Origin: an uncultured Parabacteroides sp.
GTDB lineage: Bacteria > Bacteroidota > Bacteroidia > Bacteroidales > Tannerellaceae
Direction: 5' to 3'
DNA length: 64,000 nucleotides
Assembly (NCBI GenBank): GCA_944325355.1
Contig: CALUZS010000002.1
Location: 186,001 to 250,000 of the forward strand
The position numbers and the translations under genes were made by a program. The notes under the pieces were generated by a model. That model was not told the DNA's origin, made no database searches, and saw only the letters and a program-made list of their open reading frames with translations. Every line of letters starts with the position of its first letter. Within the stretch, counting starts at the first letter, position 1. Shown piece after piece: positions 34,217-42,973 of this stretch.

Positions 34217-35546
34217 TATAGTAGTATTGATGCTCCTGCTTTTTGGTGTTACAGGTTCGGCACAAAAGGTTTATTCGCTACAGGAATGTATCCGTATAGG
34301 TTTGGAACGGAATTATTCGATACGGATTGTCCGGAACGAAGAAATGCAGAGTAAAAATAATGTGACATTGGGTAATGCCGGATATCTGCCTACTGTAGAT
34401 TTGGAGGGAGGATTCAGCGGAGATATCAATAACGAGCGTAACCGGCTTGCATCGGATGGCAGCATCGAGAAAGGGAATGGAATAACCAGTGAAGTGGCAA
34501 ATGTCGGATTGAATGTGAATTGGACGATATTTGACGGTTTCGGTATTCAGGCAAATTATGAGAGGTTGAAAGAATTGCATTTGCTGGGTGCTTTAAATAC
34601 CCGGATTGTGATTGAGGATTTTATTGCGGAATTATCGAGCGAATATTATAATTTGATTCGTCAGAAGATACGTTTGAATAATCTTCGTTCCACTTTGGAG
34701 CTTTCAAGAGAGCGTGTCCGGATTGCGGAAACTCATTTTAATGTCGGATCCGGTTCAGGTTTGGATTGGCAACAGGCACAAGTCGATTTTAATGCCGACA
34801 GTTCTTTGGTATTGAACCAGCTGGAAGTAGTCTATGCTTCCAGGATTCGTTTGAACCAACTTATGGCTTTGAATGATGTAGAGGAGCAAATCCAGTTTAA
34901 AGACACATTGATTGTCCCTAATCCTTATTTGGACGAAGTAGAACTGTGGGAAAGTACGTTACAAACCAATACATCTTTACTGATAGCTGAGAAGAATCGC
35001 CACCTATCCGAATTAGATTATAAAAGTATAAAGAGCCGTGATTATCCTTATCTCAGATTGAATGCAGGCTATGGTTATACAACGAATTGGAACGAAGTCG
35101 GAACGTATGATTTACAAAAGCGGCTCGGATTTAATTACGGGTTGACTGTCGGGATTAATTTGTTTGACGGATTGAATCGGAAGAGAGAAAAGCGAAACGC
35201 TAAGATAGATATAGAAAACCAAAAGTTAAGAGTTCAGGAATTAAAATTATCTTTGAGGGCGGATATGTGTAATTTTTGGATGGCTTACCAGAACAATTTA
35301 AATCGTTGGGAGCTGGAGAAAGAAAATTCGGTGGTAGCTGAAGAAAATTTCCAACGTGCGATTGACCGGTATCGCTTACGTGAGCTTTCCGGTATCGAGT
35401 TGCGTGAAGCGCAACTTAGTTTGTTGGAGGCGGAAGAACGGCGCTCAGATGTTGAACATTCTATAAAGGTGTGCGAGATTTCGCTTTTACAGCTGAGTGG
35501 TTTGCTCATTGAGTACTTGTCCGAGGATAAAGCAGCTAAAGAATAA
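34206..35546 (+). CDS. TolC-family outer-membrane efflux channel
   Basis: The start is ATG 34206 (MKYNIVVLMLLLFGVTGSAQ), which gives a proper signal peptide and a 446-residue protein; the upstream extension to 34155 lies inside the pump gene. The mature protein has the two-fold repeat of TolC-like channels: YSLQECIRIGLERNYSIRIV at the start and a second coiled-coil half near residue 250 (LLIAEKNRHLSELDYKSIKS), each followed by strands (AGYLPTVDLEGGF; RDYPYLRLNAGYGYT). The gene overlaps the pump gene by 11 bp, so translation is coupled. It completes the tripartite exporter. The methyltransferase gene starts 2 bp after its stop codon. Confidence 0.95.
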   Translation: MKYNIVVLMLLLFGVTGSAQKVYSLQECIRIGLERNYSIRIVRNEEMQSKNNVTLGNAGYLPTVDLEGGFSGDINNERNRLASDGSIEKGNGITSEVANVGLNVNWTIFDGFGIQANYERLKELHLLGALNTRIVIEDFIAELSSEYYNLIRQKIRLNNLRSTLELSRERVRIAETHFNVGSGSGLDWQQAQVDFNADSSLVLNQLEVVYASRIRLNQLMALNDVEEQIQFKDTLIVPNPYLDEVELWESTLQTNTSLLIAEKNRHLSELDYKSIKSRDYPYLRLNAGYGYTTNWNEVGTYDLQKRLGFNYGLTVGINLFDGLNRKREKRNAKIDIENQKLRVQELKLSLRADMCNFWMAYQNNLNRWELEKENSVVAEENFQRAIDRYRLRELSGIELREAQLSLLEAEERRSDVEHSIKVCEISLLQLSGLLIEYLSEDKAAKE

Positions 35547-35548
35547 AA

Positions 35549-36355
35549 ATGAATAACGATTTTGTCCCGTTTAGACCAAAGAAATTGTGGTGGCGTAGAT
35601 TGCGGTTTGCACTCCGTTATCTGAAAAACAGGCATGGATTTAAGGTTCATTCCCCTTTCATTTTCCGGTTAATCACGCAAGTTATAGAAGAAAAGTGGGA
35701 TTATTATGCTTATCAGGATATTCAAACTTGTATTTGGGAGATGCAGGATTCCGAATCTGAAATAACTGTTTGCCTGGACGGCGGTAAACGGGGAAAAACT
35801 GTGCCTGTTTCTGTATTTATGAAACGGTATGATATCACACCATCCCATGGGGAACTCTTATTTCGCCTGTGTAATTTCTTTCATCCGGAACATATTTTAC
35901 AAATAGGGGCAGGCAGCGGATTGGCAACCTTGTATCTTTCATGGTACGCACCGGGTTTGAATATGGCGGTAATCGATGAAGTGAATTCTTATTGTTCGGA
36001 ATTGGTAGAGGAATTGTTGAAAAAATACCATCGGTCTGTGCCACTATCGTATGAAGGTGAAGTTTGTGGTATGCTCCCCAAAGCCTTGGATAGGATGGAC
36101 GGGCTGGATATGATTTATATTTGCAGGATTCAAGATCGGAAATCTTACCAATCCGTGTTTGAAAAGTGTCTTCCTAAGTGCAACGAAAAGACGGTTCTGG
36201 TTATCGATGGAATACAAGAAAACGAAGAGATGAGGACTTTTTGGAAAAATGTATGCGCAAATCCGGCGGTATCTGTATATATTGACCTTTTCTCTTTGGG
36301 AATTGCATTTTTTAATCCGCATCTTCATAAACGCGGTTACCAGCTTTTTTTCTAA
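35549..36355 (+). CDS. class I SAM-dependent methyltransferase
   Basis: This 268-residue protein opens with RRLRFALRYLKNRHGFKVHS and PFIFRLITQVI, a start I associate with a Bacteroidota group of Rossmann-fold methyltransferases. Motif I for SAM binding is HILQIGAGSGLATLYLSWYA near residue 115, followed by an acidic residue in LNMAVIDEVNSYC near 140. Later segments include GLDMIYICRIQ and KTVLVIDGIQENEEM, similar to O-methyltransferase folds. The substrate is unknown. It begins 2 bp after the TolC-like gene and is likely part of the efflux transcript, though a functional link is not implied. Confidence 0.75.
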   Translation: MNNDFVPFRPKKLWWRRLRFALRYLKNRHGFKVHSPFIFRLITQVIEEKWDYYAYQDIQTCIWEMQDSESEITVCLDGGKRGKTVPVSVFMKRYDITPSHGELLFRLCNFFHPEHILQIGAGSGLATLYLSWYAPGLNMAVIDEVNSYCSELVEELLKKYHRSVPLSYEGEVCGMLPKALDRMDGLDMIYICRIQDRKSYQSVFEKCLPKCNEKTVLVIDGIQENEEMRTFWKNVCANPAVSVYIDLFSLGIAFFNPHLHKRGYQLFF

Positions 36356-36428
36356 CTCTGTGCAGGGTTTTTCTGAATCTTGGGAATTTTCTCTAACTTT
36401 GTTGCCCGGATAAAAAAACAGGAATTTT

Positions 36429-37554
36429 ATGATTACATCAGACCAATTACGGAATGTATTGGAGCGCGATACGGCGCTAAGGGGGTATCTTTGACATCGA
36501 CGGAAAAACAATCCAGCTCGAAGAAGAAGAATTGAGAACGCAGGACCCTGGTTTTTGGGATGACGCCAAACGGGCTGAAATCCAAATGAAAAAAGTAAAA
36601 GACTTGAAAAAGTGGATTCAGCTTTACAATGAGGTGCATGCTGCTGTTGAGGAATTGAGACTTGCATTCGATTATGTAAAAGAAGAAATTGTTTCGGAAG
36701 AAGAGGTTGACACCGCTTATTCAAAAGCTTTGGCTTTGGTTGAAAATCTGGAGTTCAGGAATATGCTTCGTGAAGAGGCTGATTCCATGAGCTGTGTCTT
36801 GAAAATAAATTCCGGAGCAGGAGGAACTGAAAGTCAGGATTGGGCATCGATGTTAATGCGTATGTATTTGCGCTGGGCTGAAGCCAATAATTATAAAGTG
36901 TCGATAGCAAACCTGCAGGAAGGAGATGAAGCCGGCATCAAGACTGTAACGATTAATATTGAAGGTGATTATGCTTATGGCTATCTGAAGAGTGAAAACG
37001 GCGTACACCGGCTGGTCCGTGTCTCTCCATACAATGCACAGGGAAAACGAATGACATCGTTTGCGTCGGTGTTCGTTACACCTTTGGTTGACGATACGAT
37101 AGAAGTGAAAATAGATCCCGCTGCTATCTCATGGGATACTTTCCGTTCGGGCGGAGCTGGCGGACAGAATGTAAATAAAGTGGAGTCCGGTGTCCGTTTG
37201 AGGTATCAATTTAAAGATCCTTATACAGGAGAAGAGGAAGAAATCCTGATTGAAAATACGGAGACACGTGACCAGCCGAAGAACCGGGAGAATGCGATGC
37301 GTCAATTACGTTCCATATTGTATGACAAAGAGCTGAAACATCGTATGGCGGAACAGGCAAAGATTGAAGCCGGAAAGAAAAAGATAGAATGGGGGTCGCA
37401 GATTCGTAGTTATGTCTTTGACGACCGACGGGTGAAAGACCATCGTACGAATTACCAGACTTCCGATGTTACGGGTGTTATGGATGGTAAGATTGACGAT
37501 TTTATTAAAGCTTATCTGATGGAATTTGGCGGAAACAAGGATGCAGATGCTTAA
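36429..37554 (+). CDS. prfB: peptide chain release factor 2, with programmed +1 frameshift
   Basis: RF2 recognises UGA and UAA and releases the finished protein. The gene starts at ATG 36429; 21 codons are followed by an in-frame TGA at 36492. The sequence AGGGGGTATCTTTGAC (36480-36495) is the classic RF2 site: an internal Shine-Dalgarno, then CTT TGA C, where a +1 slip continues in the frame starting GAC at 36493. The product is 374 residues. The GGQ motif is in SGGAGGQNVNKVESGVRLRY. The codon-recognition tripeptide, SPF in E. coli, reads SPY here (HRLVRVSPYNAQGKRMTSF). Translation is autoregulated: low RF2 favours the slip. A reading limited to one frame would wrongly start at 36532. Confidence 0.97.
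36480..36495 (+). promoter_or_regulatory. RF2 programmed frameshift site
   Basis: An AGGGGG internal Shine-Dalgarno is spaced 3 nt from the slippery CTTTGAC, as in the well-studied E. coli prfB site. The in-frame stop TGA (36492-36494) is the sensor for RF2 levels. Confidence 0.95.
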
Positions 37555-37579
37555 AAAGTGTAATTTCTATATAGAAAAC

Positions 37580-37610
37580 TTGCAGGATTCCGGGAAAAGC
37601 CGTAATATTG
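37580..37610 (+). promoter_or_regulatory. promoter of the tRNA gene
   Basis: TTG at 37580-37582 is followed after 20 bp by TAATATTG (37603-37610), one mismatch from TAnnTTTG. The tRNA begins 29 bp downstream, which suits a short leader. Confidence 0.5.
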
Positions 37611-37639
37611 CACCCGATTTCAGAGAAAACATCTGAATA

Positions 37640-37716
37640 GGTCCCATAGCTCAGTTGGTTAGAGCACCTGACTCATAATCAGGGAGTCCTTGGTTCAAGC
37701 CCAAGTGGGACCACCA
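37640..37716 (+). tRNA. tRNA with CAT anticodon (elongator Met, or Ile2)
   Basis: A full 77-nt cloverleaf can be drawn: acceptor GGTCCCA/TGGGACC, D-stem GCTC/GAGC, anticodon stem CCTGA/TCAGG with loop CTCATAA, T-stem CTTGG/CCAAG with loop TTCAAGC, discriminator A and encoded CCA. The first acceptor pair is G-C and the anticodon stem lacks the three G-C pairs of initiators, so this is not tRNA-fMet. Elongator Met and lysidine-modified Ile2 both carry CAT; I favour Met but cannot settle it by eye. Confidence 0.93.
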
Positions 37717-37722
37717 AGTCAC

Positions 37723-37755
37723 AAGGTCATTGCTTAAAAAGCAATGACCTTTTTT
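37723..37755 (+). terminator. terminator after the tRNA
   Basis: Arms AAGGTCATTGC and GCAATGACCTT flank a short A/T loop and end in a run of T. Confidence 0.88.
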
Positions 37756-37784
37756 GTATTTATTCCGGTCGGAGAGTGTCGGAA

Positions 37785-38411
37785 TCAGAGATTTAAGGAG
37801 GATTGTTTCAGTACAATCGCACTTTCCGGTCCCATGTTGAATAACAAATCGACGATACTAAGATTGGGCAAGAAACCATGTTTGTCTTTGAATACCTGAT
37901 AATAGGTGACGGGTGAAAAAGTCTCATCCGGTTTCGGATGACGTGGATTGATGGCTTCCCGGAAATCATTTTCAACCACCGGAAGGTATTCGTTTGTGTA
38001 AAGGATATTTGGTTCAATATCCAACAGAGAACAGATTAGGGAACGAAGCTCTTCATTGAAATCGAGGAGAAAGTGGTATTTCCGGTTGTAGAAAGGGGCG
38101 AAATCATCTGCATAATATTCGAAGAATGCACTCATGTTATACGCTGAAACAATAGCATTCCAATGCAAGTGTCTCCAGTTTCCATGGTCGGATATCCGGA
38201 TATCTTTCGTCAAGCATTTCGGTGAATCAGGCTTGATGACAGGTATCGTGAGCGTTAATGCACCGTTGGCTCCGGCAATGACACAACGGTTGCGGTAAGT
38301 TTGTTTCTGATAGTTTTCTGCGGTTTCTAAATAAACGGCAGGGAAACGGAACATTTTGCAATATTGCTGTACGGGACCTAAATAGGCTGTGGATATATAT
38401 GCAGGTTTCAT
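37785..38411 (-). CDS. WbqC-family protein
   Basis: This 208-residue protein starts KPAYISTAYLGPVQQYCKMF and contains YQKQTYRNRCVIAGANGALT, DHGNWRHLHWNAIVSAYNMS and FEYYADDFAPFY, which match the WbqC family as I know it, a group often linked to polysaccharide or O-antigen loci and of uncertain enzymology. The conserved His and Trp residues in the HGNWRHLHW segment may be functional. Its ATG overlaps the stop codon of the second signal-peptidase-like gene by 4 bp. It is the last gene of a dapB-lepB-lepB-like-wbqC operon, a surprising mix of lysine synthesis, protein export and this family. Confidence 0.88.
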   Translation of the reverse strand: MKPAYISTAYLGPVQQYCKMFRFPAVYLETAENYQKQTYRNRCVIAGANGALTLTIPVIKPDSPKCLTKDIRISDHGNWRHLHWNAIVSAYNMSAFFEYYADDFAPFYNRKYHFLLDFNEELRSLICSLLDIEPNILYTNEYLPVVENDFREAINPRHPKPDETFSPVTYYQVFKDKHGFLPNLSIVDLLFNMGPESAIVLKQSSLNL

Positions 38412-39268
38412 TCGATGAATTTTTTTAATGACAGTTTATTGTCATGATACCATCTGTACCATATTTTCCCGACGATGCAATTATCCGGAACAATACCTAA
38501 TTGCCTTGAATCAATGGCTTCGGAATGATTGTCGGATAATAGCCAGTAGTAGTTGTTGCGAAAGTAATAAAAGGAGCATTCTCTACCATCGAGATATAAT
38601 TTTCCATCTTTGAAAACCGCTTTGTTGCAAGTCTCTTTCCGGATAGCTTCCATATAAAAAGGCAAGGATTCCGGAGTTATCCGGTAAAATCTCTCTTTTC
38701 GAGGAAGGACTAAAGCGTACGGTTTTATGGCCGCGACATGGAATAAGAAAGTATCGCACGCAGTTTGTAGATAATCCCTTATGCGTTTTTCTTCATGGAC
38801 GGTGAGCGATAAAGTAATGGTACTGTCGTTTATCGAAAGGTTCCGTTGTGGAATATCCAACTTCTTTATCGCAGAAAGAAAAGGCGTTTCGATGCTCCTG
38901 CTTGCCTTGTATTCGTTCAGCGTCTGTGGAGCAGTCGGGTAGAATTTACCATTGATGAGATATCCTTTTCCGTCGACGAGTACCGTATCTCCCGGTTGTC
39001 CGATACAACGGCTCAAGAAGAGAGGTGAGCTTATTGAATCGCGAATCAACGGGCTTTCATAAAGCAGTATGGCATATCGTTGTAGTGGCGAAGAGGAATT
39101 ATATTTTTGTACAAGGACATAATCCCCTGGAAACAAGGCATCCTCCATCGCCGGGGTAGAAATCCGGAACGATTCCACGACATAAAGGCGCATTCCCCAC
39201 ACAAGACTTATGGGGATAAGCAGTATTATAAACCATTTTATGTGAGCAAATACGCCTTTCCTGTCCAT
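38408..39268 (-). CDS. signal peptidase I-like protein lacking the Ser/Lys catalytic dyad
   Basis: I chose ATG 39268 (MDRKGVFAHIKWFIILLIPI), 14 bp after the lepB stop; a longer frame from 39319 would overlap lepB. The 286-residue protein has an N-terminal membrane helix and S26-family boxes, but aligned without gaps to its neighbour the catalytic Ser is Ala40 (FRISTPAMEDALFPGDYVLV versus YQIPSSSLEKSLLVGDYLFV) and the catalytic Lys is Ser86 (FLSRCIGQPGD versus YVKRCVGMPGD). The late box reads LLSDNHSEAIDSRQLG. It therefore looks like a pseudoenzyme, perhaps a partner or regulator of LepB or a chaperone for its substrates. It overlaps the WbqC start by 4 bp. Confidence 0.85.
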   Translation of the reverse strand: MDRKGVFAHIKWFIILLIPISLVWGMRLYVVESFRISTPAMEDALFPGDYVLVQKYNSSSPLQRYAILLYESPLIRDSISSPLFLSRCIGQPGDTVLVDGKGYLINGKFYPTAPQTLNEYKASRSIETPFLSAIKKLDIPQRNLSINDSTITLSLTVHEEKRIRDYLQTACDTFLFHVAAIKPYALVLPRKERFYRITPESLPFYMEAIRKETCNKAVFKDGKLYLDGRECSFYYFRNNYYWLLSDNHSEAIDSRQLGIVPDNCIVGKIWYRWYHDNKLSLKKFIE

Positions 39269-39282
39269 AAGCTTTATTTTTT

Positions 39283-40680
39283 TTAATCGGCTTCTACCCT
39301 GCGGAACATCCTGTTCCAACGGATGTGTCCTTCAAACCAACCACGGTCTTTGTCGATAGAAAGCCAGATAAGTAACGGTTTGCCTACTACATGGTCTTCC
39401 GGGACGAATCCCCAGCTGCGGCTATCAGCGCTGCGGTGCCGGTTATCACCCATCATCCAATAATAATCGTACTGAAAGGTGTAAGACGTTGCTTCTTTTC
39501 CATTGATAAATACTTTGTTGTTTTTTATTTCCCATTTATTGCCTTCGTAATGTATGCAACGTCCGTAAAGAGCCATGTTGTATTCGTCCAATGGGATGGT
39601 CGTTCCTTTTTTAGGAATCCAAATTGGTCCGTAATTATCCCTCGACCAACCGGTTTGATAATTGAGGGGATATACACCTCCTTGCCATCCGTCCGGTTCA
39701 AGAATCACGTTTTTCACACATGGCAGTTTCTTTGCTATTTCTACCGCCTTACGAGTTAACGGGACATTATAGATTATTCCGAATTGTCCGTTAGCATCGG
39801 GCGTAAACCCTGCTTCAGCCAGCATCTCATTATATTGTCCGTTATTTGAAACTAATTCCCTTTCATCGCGACTTACGTCAAGTAAGCGGAATTGTTCTTC
39901 GGTTATCTGCGAGCCGTCGGTCTGTATGTAATAATCCAATTGCATGTGTTCCGGATCTTGTTGCAGGATACCGTCGATATAAAGCTGGTTGTTTATGATT
40001 TGTAACGTATCACCTGGCATGCCTACGCATCGTTTCACGTAATTCTCCCGCTTGTCGACAGGCCGATAGATTATCTCTCCGAAAGTCCCTTTTTCCCGGT
40101 GGAGCCTTTCCCTTCCATAGAGCGCTTCTAACGTATAATAATCGGGATTTTGTATGTTCAGTGCTACAGTATCTCCGGCAGGGAAGTTGAAAACGACAAT
40201 ATCGTTACGCTTAACATGACCAAATCCTTTTACTCTTTTATACCCCCATTCCGGCCAGCTCAGGTAGGATTTGCAGTTAAGGATGGGCAGTGTGTTTTGT
40301 ACAAGTGGAAACGATATCGGAGTGTTTGGTACACGCGGTCCGTAACTCAGCTTGCTTACAAACAGGTAATCTCCAACCAACAATGATTTTTCCAAGGAAG
40401 AACTAGGTATTTGGTAGTTCTGGAAAAAGAAAATATTGATGAAGTAGACGGCAATCAGCGCGAAAATAATGTCATCTGCCCATTCCAGTATATTCCTGAT
40501 CTTCGGGTTTTTTGAACGTTTCCACGCTCCCCATGGAATGTATTTGGTAAGGAATACGTCGGCGATGATGATATATCCTAATGTTAACCAGCCGTTTTGC
40601 ATCCACAAGATAAACAATCCGTAAAGAATGGCGGCAATCGTGAATTTGATGTATTGTTTTTTTGTGATTTTTTTCATCAT
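39283..40680 (-). CDS. lepB: signal peptidase I
   Basis: This 465-residue membrane protease removes signal peptides from exported proteins. It has two N-terminal membrane helices (FTIAAILYGLFILWM; IIFALIAVYFINIFFF), catalytic Ser95 in YQIPSSSLEKSLLVGD, catalytic Lys216 in YVKRCVGMPGDTL, and the late box WMMGDNRHRSADSRSWGFVP. The long insertion between the Lys box and the last box (about residues 235-395, including GFTPDANGQFGIIYNVPL) is typical of Bacteroidota LepB and explains the length compared with E. coli (324). Alternative ATG at residue 2. It lies 8 bp downstream of dapB and upstream of a catalytically dead paralogue. Confidence 0.95.
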   Translation of the reverse strand: MMKKITKKQYIKFTIAAILYGLFILWMQNGWLTLGYIIIADVFLTKYIPWGAWKRSKNPKIRNILEWADDIIFALIAVYFINIFFFQNYQIPSSSLEKSLLVGDYLFVSKLSYGPRVPNTPISFPLVQNTLPILNCKSYLSWPEWGYKRVKGFGHVKRNDIVVFNFPAGDTVALNIQNPDYYTLEALYGRERLHREKGTFGEIIYRPVDKRENYVKRCVGMPGDTLQIINNQLYIDGILQQDPEHMQLDYYIQTDGSQITEEQFRLLDVSRDERELVSNNGQYNEMLAEAGFTPDANGQFGIIYNVPLTRKAVEIAKKLPCVKNVILEPDGWQGGVYPLNYQTGWSRDNYGPIWIPKKGTTIPLDEYNMALYGRCIHYEGNKWEIKNNKVFINGKEATSYTFQYDYYWMMGDNRHRSADSRSWGFVPEDHVVGKPLLIWLSIDKDRGWFEGHIRWNRMFRRVEAD

Positions 40681-40688
40681 GGGAAATT

Positions 40689-41405
40689 TTAGAAATGAAA
40701 TAAATCGTCCATGCCTAAGAACCCTTTTTTGTTGGCGGTAAATTCGGCTGCTACAACGGCTCCTAAGGCAAATCCGGCACGGCTTTTGGCACTATGCTTT
40801 ATTTCAAGTGTATCGACATCCGATTCGTAAATGATGTCATGGATGCCGGGAACTTCTCCTTCGCGTACCGCTGTGATGGCAAGATCCGAATCTTTTTCTG
40901 CATGATCCAGTCTCCACTCCTTTTTCCGGTCGATATTTTTTAAAATATCTTCGGCCAGTGTAATTGCCGTCCCGCTTGGTGCATCTAACTTATGAATGTG
41001 GTGGACTTCTGTCATTCGCACATCATAGGCGGGGAAATTATTCATGATTTTCGACAAGTACCGGTTCAGTGCAAAAAAGATATTTACACCGATGCTGAAA
41101 TTGGAAGCGTAGAAAAATGTCTTACCCTCCGTTTCACAGAGTTTTTTTATCAGCTCCAGCTTGTCGAGCCAGCCGGTTGTTCCGGAAACCACCGGTATGT
41201 TTGCTGCAAAACATTTCATATAGTTGTCATATGCTGTCTGCGGTGTTGTAAATTCGATGGCAACATCTGCACTTTTAAAACGGCTGCTTTCAAATTCTTC
41301 GGGGTTATTTACATCGATGATTGAAACGATTTGGTGACCTCTGCTTACAGCAATCTGTTCGATGTTCTTTCCCATCTTGCCGTATCCAATCAATGCTATT
41401 TTCAT
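40689..41405 (-). CDS. dapB: 4-hydroxy-tetrahydrodipicolinate reductase
   Basis: DapB catalyses the NAD(P)H-dependent second step of the diaminopimelate branch, giving lysine and peptidoglycan precursors. This 238-residue protein has the Rossmann start MKIALIGYGKMGKNIEQIAV, the VVSGTTGW segment, SNFSIGVNIFFALN, and the substrate-binding EVHHIHKLDAPSGTAITLAE motif with the catalytic His and Lys. It is slightly shorter than the E. coli enzyme (273), as in other Bacteroidota. It leads the minus operon with lepB. A -7 box TATGTTTG (minus, 41439-41446) matches TAnnTTTG and precedes the start by 33 bp. Other dap genes are not in the window. Confidence 0.96.
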   Translation of the reverse strand: MKIALIGYGKMGKNIEQIAVSRGHQIVSIIDVNNPEEFESSRFKSADVAIEFTTPQTAYDNYMKCFAANIPVVSGTTGWLDKLELIKKLCETEGKTFFYASNFSIGVNIFFALNRYLSKIMNNFPAYDVRMTEVHHIHKLDAPSGTAITLAEDILKNIDRKKEWRLDHAEKDSDLAITAVREGEVPGIHDIIYESDVDTLEIKHSAKSRAGFALGAVVAAEFTANKKGFLGMDDLFHF

Positions 41406-41536
41406 ATTACTTTAAATTCTATCATTCTATTTTGATTGCAAACATACAAAAAAGAGAGCGTTCTTTCAGATAATTCCTCCAATTTCGAGTGTTGTTTTAA
41501 ATATGTTTACAGTAAATCAATTCTTTTTTCCGGAAT

Positions 41537-41568
41537 ATTGGTTCACCGGGCAAAAACATGTACATTTG
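41537..41568 (+). promoter_or_regulatory. promoter of the DUF2851 gene
   Basis: ATTG at 41537-41540 is followed after 20 bp by TACATTTG (41561-41568), an exact TAnnTTTG match. The DUF2851 start codon lies 24 bp downstream, divergent from dapB. Confidence 0.6.
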
Positions 41569-41592
41569 TAGAAATCTTAACTATGGAATAAT

Positions 41593-42870
41593 ATGGAACA
41601 ATTGCTTCATTATGTTTGGAAATATAAATTGTATCAGCCACAACAATTGTTTACTACGACGGGGAATCCCATAGAAGTTCTGGATCCCGGAATCCCTAAT
41701 TCCGACTCCGGGGCTGATTTTTTTAATGCCAAATTGCGTATAGGAGATATTTTGTGGGCGGGCAGCATAGAAATCCATGACAAGGCATCTGACTGGCATC
41801 GGCATAAACATGACACCAATCCTGCTTATGACACAGTGGTTCTCCATGTCATTGCCCAAAATGATATGGAAGTGAAACGTACGGACGGCACCGCCATACC
41901 GCAGGCTATTCTTCCGGTCCCGGAGCAAGTCCGGGAGAATATCAATTGGCTGTTGAGACGTGACCAGCCTGTTCCTTGCTTATTGGGTATTCAAGGGATA
42001 CCAACCGTCTATATTCATGCTTGGATGGATGCGCTTCTTTCCGAACGGCTGGAGCGGAAAACTTCTGATGTGTTGCGTTTGCTTGAATGGACGGAAAATG
42101 ATTGGAACGAGGTGTTTTATATTTCACTTACGCGTTCTTTTGGCTTCGGCATCAACAATGATGCTTTCGAACAGCTTGCCCGTAGTCTTTCGTTCCGTTG
42201 CATACAGAAGCAACGGGGAAGCCAGACTCAAGTAGAAGCGTTGTTTTTTGGGCAGGCGGGGATGTTGGCAGAGGAGAAATCGTGCCATTATTATCGTTTG
42301 CTGCAAAGGGAGTATAATTTTCTGGCACGTAAATATGATTTGAAACCTCCGAAAAGTAATTTGTTTAAGAACCTACGTGTCCGTCCCAGTGGTCGCCCGC
42401 ATCTAAAAATCGCACAGTTGGCAGCGATATGGGTGAAATACGATACGTTGTTTTCTTCCGTATTGGAAGCCGGGACACCCGGCGAGATTAAGCGGATGTT
42501 CCGGATAGAACCATCGGAATATTGGAAAACGCACTATAATTTTGATAGCGCTCCAGTGGAAAAGGATACCCAGATTTCCGACAGCTCAATTTCCATTCTT
42601 CTGATAAATACGGTTATACCGATATTTATGGCTTATAGCCAAGTAAAGAATATTCCGGAATATTCAATGAAAGCTTTACGTTTGTTGGAAGCGATAGCCC
42701 CGGAACGGAATAGCATCACAGCCCTTTTTGAAAGAGCCGACATTGTTTGCCGGAATGCTGCCGACAGCCAATCTTTAATTCAATTAAAAAGGGAATATTG
42801 TGAAAAGAAAAAATGCCTTTATTGCCGGATTGGTTTCCGTTTGTTGAAACGCGGGTTGCAGGAAGGTTGA
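41593..42870 (+). CDS. DUF2851 family protein
   Basis: This 425-residue protein shows LHYVWKYKLYQPQQLFTTTG, SDSGADFFNAKLRIGD, WAGSIEIHDKASDWHRHKHD and AYDTVVLHVIAQND in order, which is the pattern of the DUF2851 family, common in Bacteroidota and of unknown function. The conserved acidic residues and HRHKHD cluster could bind a metal, and the first region is reminiscent of nuclease folds, but that is only an impression. The rest is mostly helical; four cysteines near the C-terminus (CEKKKCLYCRIGF) could bind metal. No signal peptide is seen, so it is probably cytoplasmic. Confidence 0.85.
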   Translation: MEQLLHYVWKYKLYQPQQLFTTTGNPIEVLDPGIPNSDSGADFFNAKLRIGDILWAGSIEIHDKASDWHRHKHDTNPAYDTVVLHVIAQNDMEVKRTDGTAIPQAILPVPEQVRENINWLLRRDQPVPCLLGIQGIPTVYIHAWMDALLSERLERKTSDVLRLLEWTENDWNEVFYISLTRSFGFGINNDAFEQLARSLSFRCIQKQRGSQTQVEALFFGQAGMLAEEKSCHYYRLLQREYNFLARKYDLKPPKSNLFKNLRVRPSGRPHLKIAQLAAIWVKYDTLFSSVLEAGTPGEIKRMFRIEPSEYWKTHYNFDSAPVEKDTQISDSSISILLINTVIPIFMAYSQVKNIPEYSMKALRLLEAIAPERNSITALFERADIVCRNAADSQSLIQLKREYCEKKKCLYCRIGFRLLKRGLQEG

Positions 42871-42973
42871 TTGTTTTTCGGAATGGTTCGGCATAGACCA
42901 GATGTCAAGTAGTTAAAATTGTAAGTTATCGTCCGGATGTTCGTTTGAATTACTAATTTTGCAAATTTGAACG

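Noticed and set aside
36429..36494. prfB as a pseudogene because of an in-frame TGA after 21 codons
   Set aside because: The stop lies in the exact programmed frameshift context of bacterial RF2 genes and the downstream frame is intact with a GGQ motif.
37640..37716. Initiator tRNA-fMet
   Set aside because: The first acceptor pair is a normal G-C and the anticodon stem lacks the three consecutive G-C pairs of initiators.
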